Source: Corallococcus caeni
Lineage (GTDB): Bacteria > Myxococcota > Myxococcia > Myxococcales > Myxococcaceae
Reading direction: 5' to 3'
Assembly: GCF_036245865.1 (NCBI RefSeq)
Contig: NZ_BTTW01000007.1
Span: 496,001 to 560,000 of the forward strand
Length of the DNA stretch: 64,000 nt
Under the pieces are notes generated by a model that had not been told where the DNA came from, searched no databases, and worked only from the letters and a program-made list of their open reading frames with translations. The position numbers and the translations under genes are program-made. Positions 8,255 through 16,247 of this stretch are shown one piece after another. Every line of letters starts with the position of its first letter. Position 1 is the first letter of the stretch.

Positions 8255-8560
8255 CTACCAGGCGGGACAGGCGTATCCACGTGGGCCGCAGGCGTTGCGC
8301 TCCATGCAGTACCCACCATCGTTCGTCCGCCACGCGAACGCCATGGGCAGGCCCGGGCCACAGTCGACATACGGTCCGCTCACCGGACAGTCATTGGGGC
8401 CGTCGCAGTCGCCCTCGGAGTACTCCGCAGCCGAGTGCGTCGGCGCCTCGCTCTCTTCGCTGGAAGGTGCCTCCATTCCGCCACAGCCGGAGAGGGCCAC
8501 CGCCCCCGCCACCAGCAGACACGTCCACGACTGCTTCACCTGGGAAAAGACTGCGCGCAT
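8255..8560 (-). CDS. Small cysteine-rich lipoprotein of unknown function
   Basis: A 101-residue protein. The ATG at 8560 was chosen because AAGGAGAA sits 4-12 bases upstream. The N-terminus is a lipoprotein signal with the lipobox LSGC. The mature part contains eight or so cysteines (GDCDGPNDC, YVDCGPG, YCMERNACG, YACPAW), suggesting a disulphide-stabilised periplasmic or surface protein. It is divergent from the small secreted gene at 8681, which has a similar Cys pattern, so the two may be functionally related. Family not recognised. Confidence 0.7.
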   Translation of the reverse strand: MRAVFSQVKQSWTCLLVAGAVALSGCGGMEAPSSEESEAPTHSAAEYSEGDCDGPNDCPVSGPYVDCGPGLPMAFAWRTNDGGYCMERNACGPRGYACPAW

Positions 8561-8680
8561 GGGGTTCTCCTTGGGAGCCGCGACATGGGGGACTCCCATC
8601 CAGCCAAGGATCACGCAAGCCATGAGGAAAACGCAAAGGCCCCCAGACCCTGGCTGTTGCCCTCGCGAAAGGTCGTCCAC

Positions 8681-8941
8681 ATGTCGAAGTGGCTTGCGGT
8701 CACGCTGGGTGTTGTTGTGGGGATCGGCACGATGGTTCCCGCGTTCGCTATGGCCGTCGAGCCGGAATCGGCGCCGGCCAACCATCCAGGCCCCTGCTAT
8801 CTGTCGCTGGTTTGTGAAAACGGCATGACGGTGAGCTGTTCGGGCCAGTTCGCGTGTGATTACCGGACGGACGCTCCGGGGAGCCCCGGCTGGGTTCGGT
8901 GTGACGGCGCGGGCTATTCCTGCGGCGGGGACAGCTGGTAG
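8681..8941 (+). CDS. Small secreted cysteine-rich protein
   Basis: An 86-residue protein starting at the ATG at 8681, with AAAGG upstream. Residues 1-25 form a typical signal peptide ending near AFAMA. The mature region holds six cysteines in pairs (GPCYLSLVC, VSCSGQFAC, VRCDGAGYSC), suggesting three disulphides. There is no recognised family. It faces the cysteine-rich lipoprotein gene across a 120-bp divergent intergenic region. Confidence 0.68.
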   Translation: MSKWLAVTLGVVVGIGTMVPAFAMAVEPESAPANHPGPCYLSLVCENGMTVSCSGQFACDYRTDAPGSPGWVRCDGAGYSCGGDSW

Positions 8942-9051
8942 CACCGCCAGCGCGCGGTTCCAGCAGTACGCGAGCCCCCGGGTGCCTTGCTGGCACCACG
9001 GGGACCGGTCCACGTCACATTTTCGCCGCTTGAGCTGGGAGCAGGGTCGTC

Positions 9052-9513
9052 ATGGACGCGAAGGCGTATCGCTGGCTCGTCAATGAGTTGGACAAGTGGC
9101 GGGTCCCCGTCGAACTTGATGCGCTCCGCAAGCGGGGACCGGAGGTGTTCGACGCCCTGGTGGAGATTCTCGAACAGCGCCAGCTCTCCACCCGGCAGCG
9201 AGCGAATGCGCTCTGGGCGCTGAGCGAGTTGAGCCTGAAGCGGGGAGCCCTCCTGGAGCGAAGCACCGTCCTGGCGCGGCTCGCGAAGGCCCACGTCGTC
9301 GGCGACCAGCAGGACTTGCGCGAGGTCGCGGCCCGGGTGCTGGTGTTCCAGTTCTTCCAACAGGAGGGCTACGCGGCCCTGCGGCCGCTGTTGAGCGCCG
9401 AGGAGTTGGGGGCCCTGTTGAAGCGCGCCGAGGCGTTGGGCCTGAGCGACGAGGTTCGCGACCAGGTCTGGCATTCCTTCCGATCCAGCGAGCGACGGCG
9501 TCTCAGCGAATGA
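9052..9513 (+). CDS. Small alpha-helical protein, HEAT-repeat-like
   Basis: A 153-residue protein without signal peptide, predicted almost wholly helical and rich in Leu, Ala, Arg and Glu. The spacing of hydrophobic residues (for example LVEILEQRQLSTRQRANALW and REVAARVLVFQFF) resembles HEAT or Armadillo-type helical hairpins. It is probably a cytosolic protein-interaction module. The family is not identified and the functional call is weak. No partner gene is evident next to it. Confidence 0.65.
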   Translation: MDAKAYRWLVNELDKWRVPVELDALRKRGPEVFDALVEILEQRQLSTRQRANALWALSELSLKRGALLERSTVLARLAKAHVVGDQQDLREVAARVLVFQFFQQEGYAALRPLLSAEELGALLKRAEALGLSDEVRDQVWHSFRSSERRRLSE

Positions 9514-9601
9514 GCCCACCCACCGTGCATCGGTAGCCCCAGCCCCTTCAGGCGGACGCCAAATGGAGGGATGTCGGCCAGGGCCCAAACCAGCAGCGGG
9601 G

Positions 9602-10588
9602 TCAGGGGTTGGGGCGGGACATGAACAGGCTCAAGCCGAGCCGTGGGGCCAGGAACCGCGCGACGAGCTGCCCCTTGATGCTGTTCCCCGCCGGGTCGAG
9701 CAGCGGGGCGAAGGTGCCCAACGCGCCCTTTCCCGGCGCGACGGCGACGATGCCGCCGCCAATGCCACTCTTTCCCGGGGCCCCCACGTCGTAGAGCCAG
9801 TCCCCGGAGGTCTCATACATCCCCGCCGTGGCCATCACCGCGAGCGTGTGATGACAGACCTCCTCGTCGACGACGCGCGCCCCCGTGAGCGGGTTGACGC
9901 CTCCGTCCGCCAGCGTCGCCCCCATCACGGCGAGCTCCCTGGCGGTCACCGCCAATGAACACTGGCGGGTGTAGAGCTCCGTCGTCAGGACCGGATCCGC
10001 TTCCAGACGGCCCAGGCCGTGCAACAGGAAGGCGAGCCCCTGGTTGCGGTGGTGGGTCTCTCTCGCGGAGGCATACACCTCTTCGTCGAGCGCGAGCCGG
10101 TGTCCGGCGAAGCGCGACAGCCCCTCATGGATGAACCGCCACCGGGCCTCGGGGCTGCTGCCTGGAACAAGGCTCGTGGTCGCCAGCGCCCCTGAGTTCA
10201 CCATCGGGTTCGTCCGTCCATCCGGGCTCTGGTCGATGGCCATGGCCGAATTGAACGGCAGGCCCGTGCCATTGACCCCCAGCTTGCGCCGGGCCACTTC
10301 CGGCCCCAGGGCCTGACAGACGAGGGCGAAGACGAACGGCTTGGAGACGCTCATGATGGAGAAGGGATGGTCCACGTCCCCGGCCCCATGGCTGCCGCCG
10401 TTGATGCCCACCACGCACGCGCCGAAGAGCCGGGGATCCACCCTCGCCAGGGCAGGGTAGACCTGGGAGCACTGCCCCTCCGTGTTCCCCTGGTGGCGTT
10501 GGTAGGCCTCGTCCACCCACGCCTGGACCTGCTCCGCGGAGGGGAGCTGTCCAGTGGAGATGAAGGGGGGCTCGGCTGTCGTGTCCAT
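9602..10588 (-). CDS. glsA: Glutaminase A
   Basis: A 328-residue serine-dependent beta-lactamase-fold glutaminase, converting glutamine to glutamate and ammonia in the cytosol. The catalytic SxxK motif is S80-V-S-K83 in SIMSVSKPFVF. Other family motifs are NPMVNSGAL, the ELAVMGATLADGG block and the final GKSGIGGGIVAV region. Length is normal for the family (about 300-330). The ATG at 10588 was chosen over a farther upstream start because the family alignment begins here. No operon partner: the next minus-strand gene, a Crp/Fnr regulator, ends 181 bp upstream. Confidence 0.93.
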   Translation of the reverse strand: MDTTAEPPFISTGQLPSAEQVQAWVDEAYQRHQGNTEGQCSQVYPALARVDPRLFGACVVGINGGSHGAGDVDHPFSIMSVSKPFVFALVCQALGPEVARRKLGVNGTGLPFNSAMAIDQSPDGRTNPMVNSGALATTSLVPGSSPEARWRFIHEGLSRFAGHRLALDEEVYASARETHHRNQGLAFLLHGLGRLEADPVLTTELYTRQCSLAVTARELAVMGATLADGGVNPLTGARVVDEEVCHHTLAVMATAGMYETSGDWLYDVGAPGKSGIGGGIVAVAPGKGALGTFAPLLDPAGNSIKGQLVARFLAPRLGLSLFMSRPNP

Positions 10589-10769
10589 GCGTGACGGCCT
10601 CGGCGTCCAGGAGCGGAGGAAGCGGCGCTTCCTGCCTGGAAGGTCCGTCGCGTTCCAAGGGATGTCAATGTCACACATGTGCACGGGCCTGGACCTGCAC
10701 GTCTGTCCATTCATGGGGTCCGGTGCGGCACAGCGGATGCGACCGTGGGACCGGTTACCTCGGTCCCGC

Positions 10770-11357
10770 TCACTCCGCGCGCTTGCGGCGCCGTGACATG
10801 ATGCGGCTCAGGGCCACCTCCGTGATGCCGAGGTAGGCCGCCACGTCGCGCTGGGGAATCCTCCCCTTCAGGTGGGGATGCTCCTCCCAGAACTTCACCA
10901 GGCGTTCCTCCGCGGACAGCTCCAGGAACTCCTGCTCGCGGCGCTCCTTGAGGATGAAGTGCTGCTCCGCCACCCGGCGCGCCAGCCGCTCCCAGCACAC
11001 GTGGCCCCGCTCCAGCGCCTGGAAGTCCTGCGTCTGGAACACCAGCACGTGGCTCGGCTCGAGCGCTTCAATCGCTGTCATCGACGGCAGCCGCTGCAAC
11101 ATCTCCGCATAGGCGCCAATCAGCTCTCCCTCGGCGCGGAAGGCCTTGATGGACTCGCCCCCGCGCGGCGACACGCGCACGCCCCGGAAGACGCCCCGCA
11201 GTACCACCGCGAACCGGTCCGCTGCGTCTCCCGGCCGCAGGAAGAGCTCCCGCTTCGCGAGCGACTGCTCCTTCGCCACGGCCTCGGCCTTCACCCACTC
11301 CTCGGGAGGAAGCGGGGCCAGGGTGGCGAGGCGCTCGTAGAGCTTGGGGAATCTCAC
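10770..11357 (-). CDS. Crp/Fnr-family transcriptional regulator
   Basis: A 195-residue protein with an N-terminal cyclic-nucleotide-binding beta-barrel (about residues 20-125; LFLRPGDAADRFAVVLRG, LIGAYAEML) and a C-terminal winged helix (about 145-190; RIPQRDVAAYLGITEVALSR). There is no N-terminal cysteine cluster, so it is not an iron-sulphur Fnr. It is divergent from a membrane hydroxylase gene across 66 bp that contain a TTGAC-N4-GTTAA half-palindrome, which suggests control of that gene and of itself. Confidence 0.9.
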   Translation of the reverse strand: MRFPKLYERLATLAPLPPEEWVKAEAVAKEQSLAKRELFLRPGDAADRFAVVLRGVFRGVRVSPRGGESIKAFRAEGELIGAYAEMLQRLPSMTAIEALEPSHVLVFQTQDFQALERGHVCWERLARRVAEQHFILKERREQEFLELSAEERLVKFWEEHPHLKGRIPQRDVAAYLGITEVALSRIMSRRRKRAE

Positions 11358-11374
11358 GTCGCGGGGACCGGGGC

Positions 11375-11388
11375 TTGACCTGGGTTAA
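11375..11388. promoter_or_regulatory. Candidate Crp/Fnr-type operator
   Basis: TTGACCTGGGTTAA reads TTGAC-N4-GTTAA, one mismatch from a perfect palindrome and very close to the TTGAT-N4-ATCAA shape of Fnr-like sites. It lies 18-31 bp upstream of the Crp/Fnr start codon and 36-49 bp upstream of the hydroxylase start. Confidence 0.4.
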
Positions 11389-11423
11389 GGCGGAGGCGGC
11401 TTGGAGAAACATATACCGGGGGC

Positions 11424-12671
11424 ATGTCCCTCAACGTCTATGCCGTGGCCACGCCCTTCGTCATTGCCCTGGCCCTGGCGGAGTTCGCCTGGTGCGTGGC
11501 GCGGCGCAACGGCTACTACAGCTTCCAGGACTCCATCGCGAGCATGGGCACGGCGGTGATGAACCAGTGCGTCAACGTCGCGGTGGCCCTGCTGGTGCTG
11601 CCCCTCTTCACACAGCTGGGCCAGTACGCACCGTGGCGGCTGGACGCCTCGTCGCCGCTGTCACTGGTGGCGCTCTTCCTGGGCGTCGACTTCCTCTTCT
11701 ACTGGTTCCACCGCTTCGGGCACCGCACCAACATCGGCTGGGCAGCCCACTCGCCGCATCACTCCACCGAGGAGCTCAACTACGCGGTGGCCTTGCGCGC
11801 GAGCGTGACGCAGCGCCTCTTCTCCTTCCTCTTCTACTGGCCGCTGGTGCTGGTGGGCTTCCCGCCGGAGGCGGTGCTGGCGATGGTGGCCTTCCACCTG
11901 GTGCTCCAGTTCATCCCCCACACGCGTGTCATCCCCAAGCTCCCCAGGTGGGTGGAGTCGTGGCTGAACACGCCGTCGCACCACCGCGTGCACCACGCGC
12001 GCAACGACGCGTACATCGACAAGAACTACGCGGGCTTCCTCATCATCTGGGACCGGATGTTCGGCACCTACGCGGAGGAGACCGAGCCGTGCTCCTACGG
12101 GCTGACGACCCCGGCGAACACCTGGGACCCGACGGCCATCAACTTCCAGGCGTGGGCCCGGCTGGCCGCGGACGCCGTCGCCACGAAGCGCCCGTGGGAC
12201 AAGCTGCGCATCTGGGTGATGCCCACGGGCTGGCGGCCCGCGGACCTCCCTCCGCGCGCGCTGGGGTACTGGAAGCAGGACGGCGCGGAGGTGAAGTACC
12301 ACTCCCGGGAGCTGCCCGGCGTCCGTGGGTACCTCGTCTTCCAGTTGTTCGCGGCGATGCCCTTCATGCTCCTGGTGAGCCACCATGCCTCACCGCTGTC
12401 GGGCTGGCAGAAGGTCGCGTTGAGCCTGCTGCTCTGGGTGATGGCGACCGCCTGGAGCGGGATGCTGGAGTCGAAGGGGTGGAGCGAGCCGCTGGAGCTC
12501 GCGCGGGTGCTCGCCATGGGCGTGGCGGTGACGCTGTGGCTGGTCTGGGCCAGCGCGCCCCAGGCGTGGAGCGCGCTCACGGCGTCGTGGCTGATGGTCT
12601 CGCTGGTCTGGCTGCGGGTGGCGCGCGGTGGCGCCGGCCGGAGGTCCCTGCCGACGTCCTTCCCGGGCTGA
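11424..12671 (+). CDS. Membrane fatty acid hydroxylase / sterol desaturase family protein
   Basis: A 415-residue integral membrane di-iron protein. The histidine clusters that bind the metal are visible in order: FHRFGH and HSPHHS (about residues 96-115) and HHRVHH (about 190). Hydrophobic segments occur at about 5-25, 50-75, 85-100, 130-160, and four more after residue 290. That C-terminal extension of about 130 residues is longer than in the minimal family. Such enzymes insert oxygen into or desaturate lipids or sterols; the substrate is unknown. The neighbouring divergent Crp/Fnr gene is a likely regulator. Confidence 0.88.
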   Translation: MSLNVYAVATPFVIALALAEFAWCVARRNGYYSFQDSIASMGTAVMNQCVNVAVALLVLPLFTQLGQYAPWRLDASSPLSLVALFLGVDFLFYWFHRFGHRTNIGWAAHSPHHSTEELNYAVALRASVTQRLFSFLFYWPLVLVGFPPEAVLAMVAFHLVLQFIPHTRVIPKLPRWVESWLNTPSHHRVHHARNDAYIDKNYAGFLIIWDRMFGTYAEETEPCSYGLTTPANTWDPTAINFQAWARLAADAVATKRPWDKLRIWVMPTGWRPADLPPRALGYWKQDGAEVKYHSRELPGVRGYLVFQLFAAMPFMLLVSHHASPLSGWQKVALSLLLWVMATAWSGMLESKGWSEPLELARVLAMGVAVTLWLVWASAPQAWSALTASWLMVSLVWLRVARGGAGRRSLPTSFPG

Positions 12672-12713
12672 CGACGGGTGCCTGTCCGTGGCACCGCGAG
12701 TACGTGAAACATG

Positions 12714-12733
12714 CTGTATCAGGGCTGATACAG
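12714..12733. promoter_or_regulatory. Perfect inverted repeat upstream of a nuclease gene
   Basis: CTGTATCA-GGGC-TGATACAG, arms of 8 bp without mismatch. It lies 84 bp before the ATG of the nuclease lipoprotein gene and 43 bp after the stop of the hydroxylase gene. There is no following T-tract, so an operator fits better than a terminator. Confidence 0.45.
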
Positions 12734-12816
12734 AATTCCGGCAAGGTATTTATCACCATCCTCTCGTGTTTCTCTCGACTTCTTGGTAATCGAGGCCGCG
12801 AAAAGGAGCCGGAAGA

Positions 12817-13590
12817 ATGCACACCCTGAACAAGCTCTCGGTCGCGGTGGTGTTGGGTCTGTTGCTCGGCGGCTGCGGAGCCACGGACCTGGGCGGAGAA
12901 GACGTCACCCGTCAGCTCGAGCAGGACTTCGGTGGCCCGAGCGGCCTCATGGACTTCTTCGACAGCCACACGGAGGAGGAGATCCGGGAGGCGCTGACGC
13001 CCTACGGCGTCGGGTACGTGGCCCACGGGAACGTCACCGCGCAGCTGATCAGCGACTGCCCGAAGTTCTTCCCGTCGACGGACCGGAGCAAGTGGCACAG
13101 CTTCGACGGCGAGTACTACTACATCGACAGCGTGGGCCGTCCGAACCGTGCGTACAAGGATCTGCCGAAGATCACCGCCGCGCCGCGCGTCGACTCCTGT
13201 CAGACGAACGTGGGCCAGTGGGGGGACGCGGAGAACCCCAGCAACGACTACGACGGCGGACACATGATCGGCTCACAGCTCGGGGGCTGGGGCGGCCGGG
13301 CGAACCTTGTGCCGCAGGATGCCAACTTCAACCGTGGCAACTGGCTGCAGCTTGAAAACAAGATGGCCAACTGCGCGAGCCTGCCGATTGGCCGGTTGCG
13401 CTACGCCATCGGCGCGAACTATCCGAACTCCACCGCGCTCATCCCCAACACCCTGACGATGGAGATCACCAACCAGTCCACGGGGAGCGCCGTGTCGATG
13501 TCCTTCTCGAACGTGGACTACGGCGGCTCGAACGGCACGAACGAGCGGACCCGTGGCGTGAACTGGCTGACGAGCCAGGGCTGCAACTGA
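12817..13590 (+). CDS. Lipoprotein with DNA/RNA non-specific endonuclease-like domain
   Basis: A 257-residue protein with a lipoprotein signal (LGLLLGGC, cysteine at about 20). The C-terminal domain (about 70-200) carries the motif YDGGHMIGSQLGG and then NLVPQDANFNRGNW, matching the DGGH/DRGH-then-NlvpQ...lN...W pattern of beta-beta-alpha metal non-specific nucleases, with the histidine as general base. It probably acts on the cell surface or in the periplasm, for predation or nutrient DNA use (inference). GGAG 8 bp upstream supports the ATG at 12817. The upstream palindrome at 12714 may regulate it. Confidence 0.8.
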   Translation: MHTLNKLSVAVVLGLLLGGCGATDLGGEDVTRQLEQDFGGPSGLMDFFDSHTEEEIREALTPYGVGYVAHGNVTAQLISDCPKFFPSTDRSKWHSFDGEYYYIDSVGRPNRAYKDLPKITAAPRVDSCQTNVGQWGDAENPSNDYDGGHMIGSQLGGWGGRANLVPQDANFNRGNWLQLENKMANCASLPIGRLRYAIGANYPNSTALIPNTLTMEITNQSTGSAVSMSFSNVDYGGSNGTNERTRGVNWLTSQGCN

Positions 13591-13663
13591 CGAAGGCCGC
13601 CGGGTGCCATCCCGGCCGTCTTCTGGACAGCCGCTACATCCCGGGGCAGATGTAGGTGCACCG

Positions 13664-14563
13664 ATGGCCTCCCGTCCGCCCCCAGCGCGCACCTCCACCG
13701 TCCGGACGCAGAAGACGAAGCAGCTCTCCTCCGGCGCCCGGCGCGTCGTGGCGAAGCGCTCCGGCCCGGGCTGGGGTCGCTGGGCGCTCGGCGGCTGGCT
13801 GCTGCTCGCCCTCTGGCTCGGGGTGGAGTTCGCGCGGATGCCGGACGTGAGCCTCCTGCGCACGCAGAACCCGCGCACCACCGCGCTCATGTCGCAGCGA
13901 GCCGAGGAGGCGCTCGAGGCAGGCAGGAAGCCCCGCGCGCGCCAGGCCTGGGTGTCGCTTGGCGCGGTGGCCCCGCACGCCGTGGACGCCGTGTTGATCT
14001 CCGAGGACGCGCGCTTCTACCGGCACGAGGGCGTGGACTGGACCGAGGTGGAGAACGCCTTCGAGCAGTCGGTGCGCGAGGCGCGCCTGGGGCGCGGCGC
14101 CTCCACCCTCACGCAGCAGCTGGCGAAGAACCTCTACCTCTCCACGGACCGCAGCCTGCTGCGCAAGGGCAAGGAGTTGCTGCTCGCGCGCCAGCTGGAG
14201 ACCCACCTGTCCAAGCAGCGCATCCTCGCGCTGTACCTGAACGTCGTGGAGTGGGGTGAGGGCGTCTACGGCATCGAGGCTGCGGCGCGCGAGCACTTCG
14301 GCGTCTCGGCGCGGGCGCTCAGCGTGGCGCAGGGCGCGATGCTCGCGGCCATGCTGCCGGCCCCGCGCCGCTGGCTGCCGGCCCAGCGGCCCGAGACCCT
14401 GCGCACCCGCGCTGGCGTCATCGTCGGGAGGCTGGAGCGCGAGGGCCGCATCAGCGGGGCGCAGGCCCGCGAGGCCAACGCCGAACTCTCACGCTTCTTT
14501 GGCGAACCGCCCGCGCCCGGCTTCGTGGCGGAGGCCGGCGCCGCGCTGCCCGCAGGGAGCTGA
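13664..14563 (+). CDS. mtgA: Monofunctional peptidoglycan glycosyltransferase
   Basis: A 299-residue GT51 enzyme that polymerises lipid II glycan chains at the inner membrane. An N-terminal cytoplasmic stretch is followed by one transmembrane helix (about 37-56). The conserved motifs are all present: EDARFYRHEGVD with catalytic E114, GASTLTQQLAKNLYL, KGKELLLARQLE and ILALYLNVVEWG...YGIEAAAREHFG. The ATG at 13664 is preferred over one 60 bases upstream because AGGTG precedes it. There is no transpeptidase domain. Confidence 0.92.
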   Translation: MASRPPPARTSTVRTQKTKQLSSGARRVVAKRSGPGWGRWALGGWLLLALWLGVEFARMPDVSLLRTQNPRTTALMSQRAEEALEAGRKPRARQAWVSLGAVAPHAVDAVLISEDARFYRHEGVDWTEVENAFEQSVREARLGRGASTLTQQLAKNLYLSTDRSLLRKGKELLLARQLETHLSKQRILALYLNVVEWGEGVYGIEAAAREHFGVSARALSVAQGAMLAAMLPAPRRWLPAQRPETLRTRAGVIVGRLEREGRISGAQAREANAELSRFFGEPPAPGFVAEAGAALPAGS

Positions 14564-14591
14564 ACCCTTCCCAGGGCTTCCGCGGAAGCGG

Positions 14592-14620
14592 TTGCACGAA
14601 AAGCACGACCGTTCTATGAA
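14592..14620 (+). promoter_or_regulatory. Promoter of the TetR gene with an operator in the spacer
   Basis: A -35 TTGCAC (14592-14597), a 17-bp spacer and a -10 TATGAA (14615-14620) form a good housekeeping-type promoter. The start would fall at about 14626, right on the ATG, giving a leaderless mRNA. The spacer contains AGCACGACCGTTCT (14602-14615), which recurs as AGCACGAACGTTCG at 15276, so it is a likely TetR operator. Confidence 0.5.
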
Positions 14621-14626
14621 TAGGTC

Positions 14627-15226
14627 ATGCGCAAGGGCGAGCTCACCCATCAGACCATCCTGGAGACGGCCGTCCGGCTGGCGAGCCGGGTGGGGCTGCA
14701 GGGGCTGAGCATCGGGGGGCTGGCGGAGGAGCTGGGCCTTTCCAAGAGCGGGCTGTTCGCGCACTTCAAGTCCAAGACGGAGCTTCAGGTGCAGGTCCTG
14801 GAGGCGGCCACCGTCGTCTTCACCGAGCGCGTCGTCCGCCCGGCGCTGGGCAAGGCCCGCGGCGAGCCCCGGGTGCGGGCGCTCTTCGATGGCTGGCTCA
14901 CGTGGGACCGGGACAAGGTGCTCGAGGGCGGCTGCATCTTCGTGGCGGCGGCGGCGGAGCTGGACGACGCGCCCGGGCCCGCGCGGGACACGCTGGTGCA
15001 GAGCCAGCGGGACTGGCTGGACTGCCTGGCCCAGGCCGCGCGCATCGCCGTGACGGAAGGACACTTCCGCGAGGCGCTGGACGTGGAGCAGTTCGCCCAT
15101 GACCAGTACGCGGTGATGCTGGGCTTCCACCACGCGCAGCGGTTGATGCGAGACCCCCAGGCCGAGGCGCGAGCCCGCCGGGCCTTCGAAGCGCTCGTCA
15201 CCGCCGCGCGCACCCCCACTTCCTGA
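14627..15226 (+). CDS. TetR/AcrR-family regulator
   Basis: A 199-residue repressor with an N-terminal helix-turn-helix (about residues 10-55; LSIGGLAEELGLSKSGLFAHFKS) and a helical ligand-binding C-terminal domain. There is no Shine-Dalgarno site, consistent with the predicted leaderless transcript. The next gene, an alpha/beta hydrolase 37 bp downstream, shares a candidate operator, so autoregulation and control of the hydrolase are likely. Confidence 0.9.
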   Translation: MRKGELTHQTILETAVRLASRVGLQGLSIGGLAEELGLSKSGLFAHFKSKTELQVQVLEAATVVFTERVVRPALGKARGEPRVRALFDGWLTWDRDKVLEGGCIFVAAAAELDDAPGPARDTLVQSQRDWLDCLAQAARIAVTEGHFREALDVEQFAHDQYAVMLGFHHAQRLMRDPQAEARARRAFEALVTAARTPTS

Positions 15227-15263
15227 CCTTGTCGTTGCCGTGTCCTTCGAGGAGGACCTCATC

Positions 15264-16247
15264 ATGGTGGAAAATAGCACGAACGTTCGGACGAAGATGG
15301 CGCTGTGGGGTGTGCGGGCGGCGGCGCGGAGCCTGGGGGCGGTGGCGCCCGGGCTGGCGGCGGCGTGGTCGGAGCGGCTGTTCCTGACGCCTCGGCGGCC
15401 GCGGCGCTCGCGCACGGCGGAGGCGGTGCTGGCGCGGGGCCAGCCCCGGATGTTGAGGGTGGAGGGCGAGGATGTGGCGGTGTGGAGCTGGGGCGAGGGC
15501 CCCCGGGTGCTGCTGGTGCACGGGTGGAGCGGCTACGGTGGGCAGCTCACGGCCTTCGTGCAGCCCCTGGTGGACGCGGGGTTCTCGGTGGTGACGTACG
15601 ACGCGCCGGGGCACGGGGCGTCCTCCGGGCGCACCAGCTCGCTGCCGGAGCTGGCGGGAATGGTGGCGGCCGTGGGAGAGGCGACGGGTGGGCCCTACGC
15701 GGTGGTGGCGCACTCGTTCGGCGCGGCGGCCACGGCGGTGGCGCTGCGGGAGGGGATGAAGGTGGAGCGCGCGGTCTTCATCTCGCCGCCGGCGGATCCG
15801 CTGGCGGGCATCCGGGCCTTCGCGGACACGGTGGGCCTGTCAGAGGCCCTGTGGCGACGGATGGCGGCGCGAATCGAGGCGCGCTTCGACATGCGGCTGG
15901 CGGACCTGGCGCTGCCTGCCTTCGCGCCAGGGTTGGACGTGCCGCTGCGAATCTTCCACGACGTGGGGGACCGCGAGGTGCCGCTGGAAGCAGGCGAAGC
16001 GGTGGCGCGCGCATGGCCGGGCGCGAAGCTCACGCGCACGGAGGGACTGGGGCACTTCCGCATCCTCTATGCGCCGGAGGTGCTGTCGCCCGCGGTGGAC
16101 TTCCTGGCGGAGGGCCGGCCGCCCTCCACGTCCGACCGTGGAGGGCGCTCCTGGCTTCATTCGCCCCTGGGCCCTACGACACCAAACGCGGCGCCCGCGG
16201 GGTCCGTCGCGACGACAACCCAGTCGCCGCCGGGCACTTCGTGCTGA
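15264..16247 (+). CDS. Alpha/beta hydrolase
   Basis: A 327-residue alpha/beta-hydrolase-fold protein. Motifs are the oxyanion-hole region VHGWSGYGG, nucleophile elbow AHSFG (Ser), the acid in HDVGDREVPLEAG, and the catalytic His in GLGHFRILY. The ATG at 15264 has the strong GAGGAGG site; an alternative ATG at 15297 lies just after the palindrome. The last 30 or so residues (SWLHSPLG onward) run 91 bp into the convergent VOC gene and look unlike a natural tail. The substrate is unknown. Confidence 0.85.
   Translation: MVENSTNVRTKMALWGVRAAARSLGAVAPGLAAAWSERLFLTPRRPRRSRTAEAVLARGQPRMLRVEGEDVAVWSWGEGPRVLLVHGWSGYGGQLTAFVQPLVDAGFSVVTYDAPGHGASSGRTSSLPELAGMVAAVGEATGGPYAVVAHSFGAAATAVALREGMKVERAVFISPPADPLAGIRAFADTVGLSEALWRRMAARIEARFDMRLADLALPAFAPGLDVPLRIFHDVGDREVPLEAGEAVARAWPGAKLTRTEGLGHFRILYAPEVLSPAVDFLAEGRPPSTSDRGGRSWLHSPLGPTTPNAAPAGSVATTTQSPPGTSC
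15276..15289. promoter_or_regulatory. Second copy of the TetR candidate operator
   Basis: AGCACGAACGTTCG, whose last 10 bases (CGAACGTTCG, 15280-15289) are a perfect palindrome. It matches the site in the TetR promoter at 12 of 14 positions. It lies at the 5' end of the hydrolase gene, between the two possible start codons. Confidence 0.45.

Noticed and set aside
11375..11415. TTGACC and CATATA as a -35/-10 pair for the hydroxylase gene
   Set aside because: The spacing is 29 bp, far from 17; the TTGAC half fits an Fnr-like palindrome better.
12714..12733. Terminator of the hydroxylase gene
   Set aside because: Perfect stem but AT-rich arms and no T-tract; an operator for the next gene is more likely.
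16157..16247. A genuine C-terminal domain in the last 30 residues of the alpha/beta hydrolase
   Set aside because: The sequence is simply the antisense of the VOC gene tail; the hydrolase fold is complete before it.
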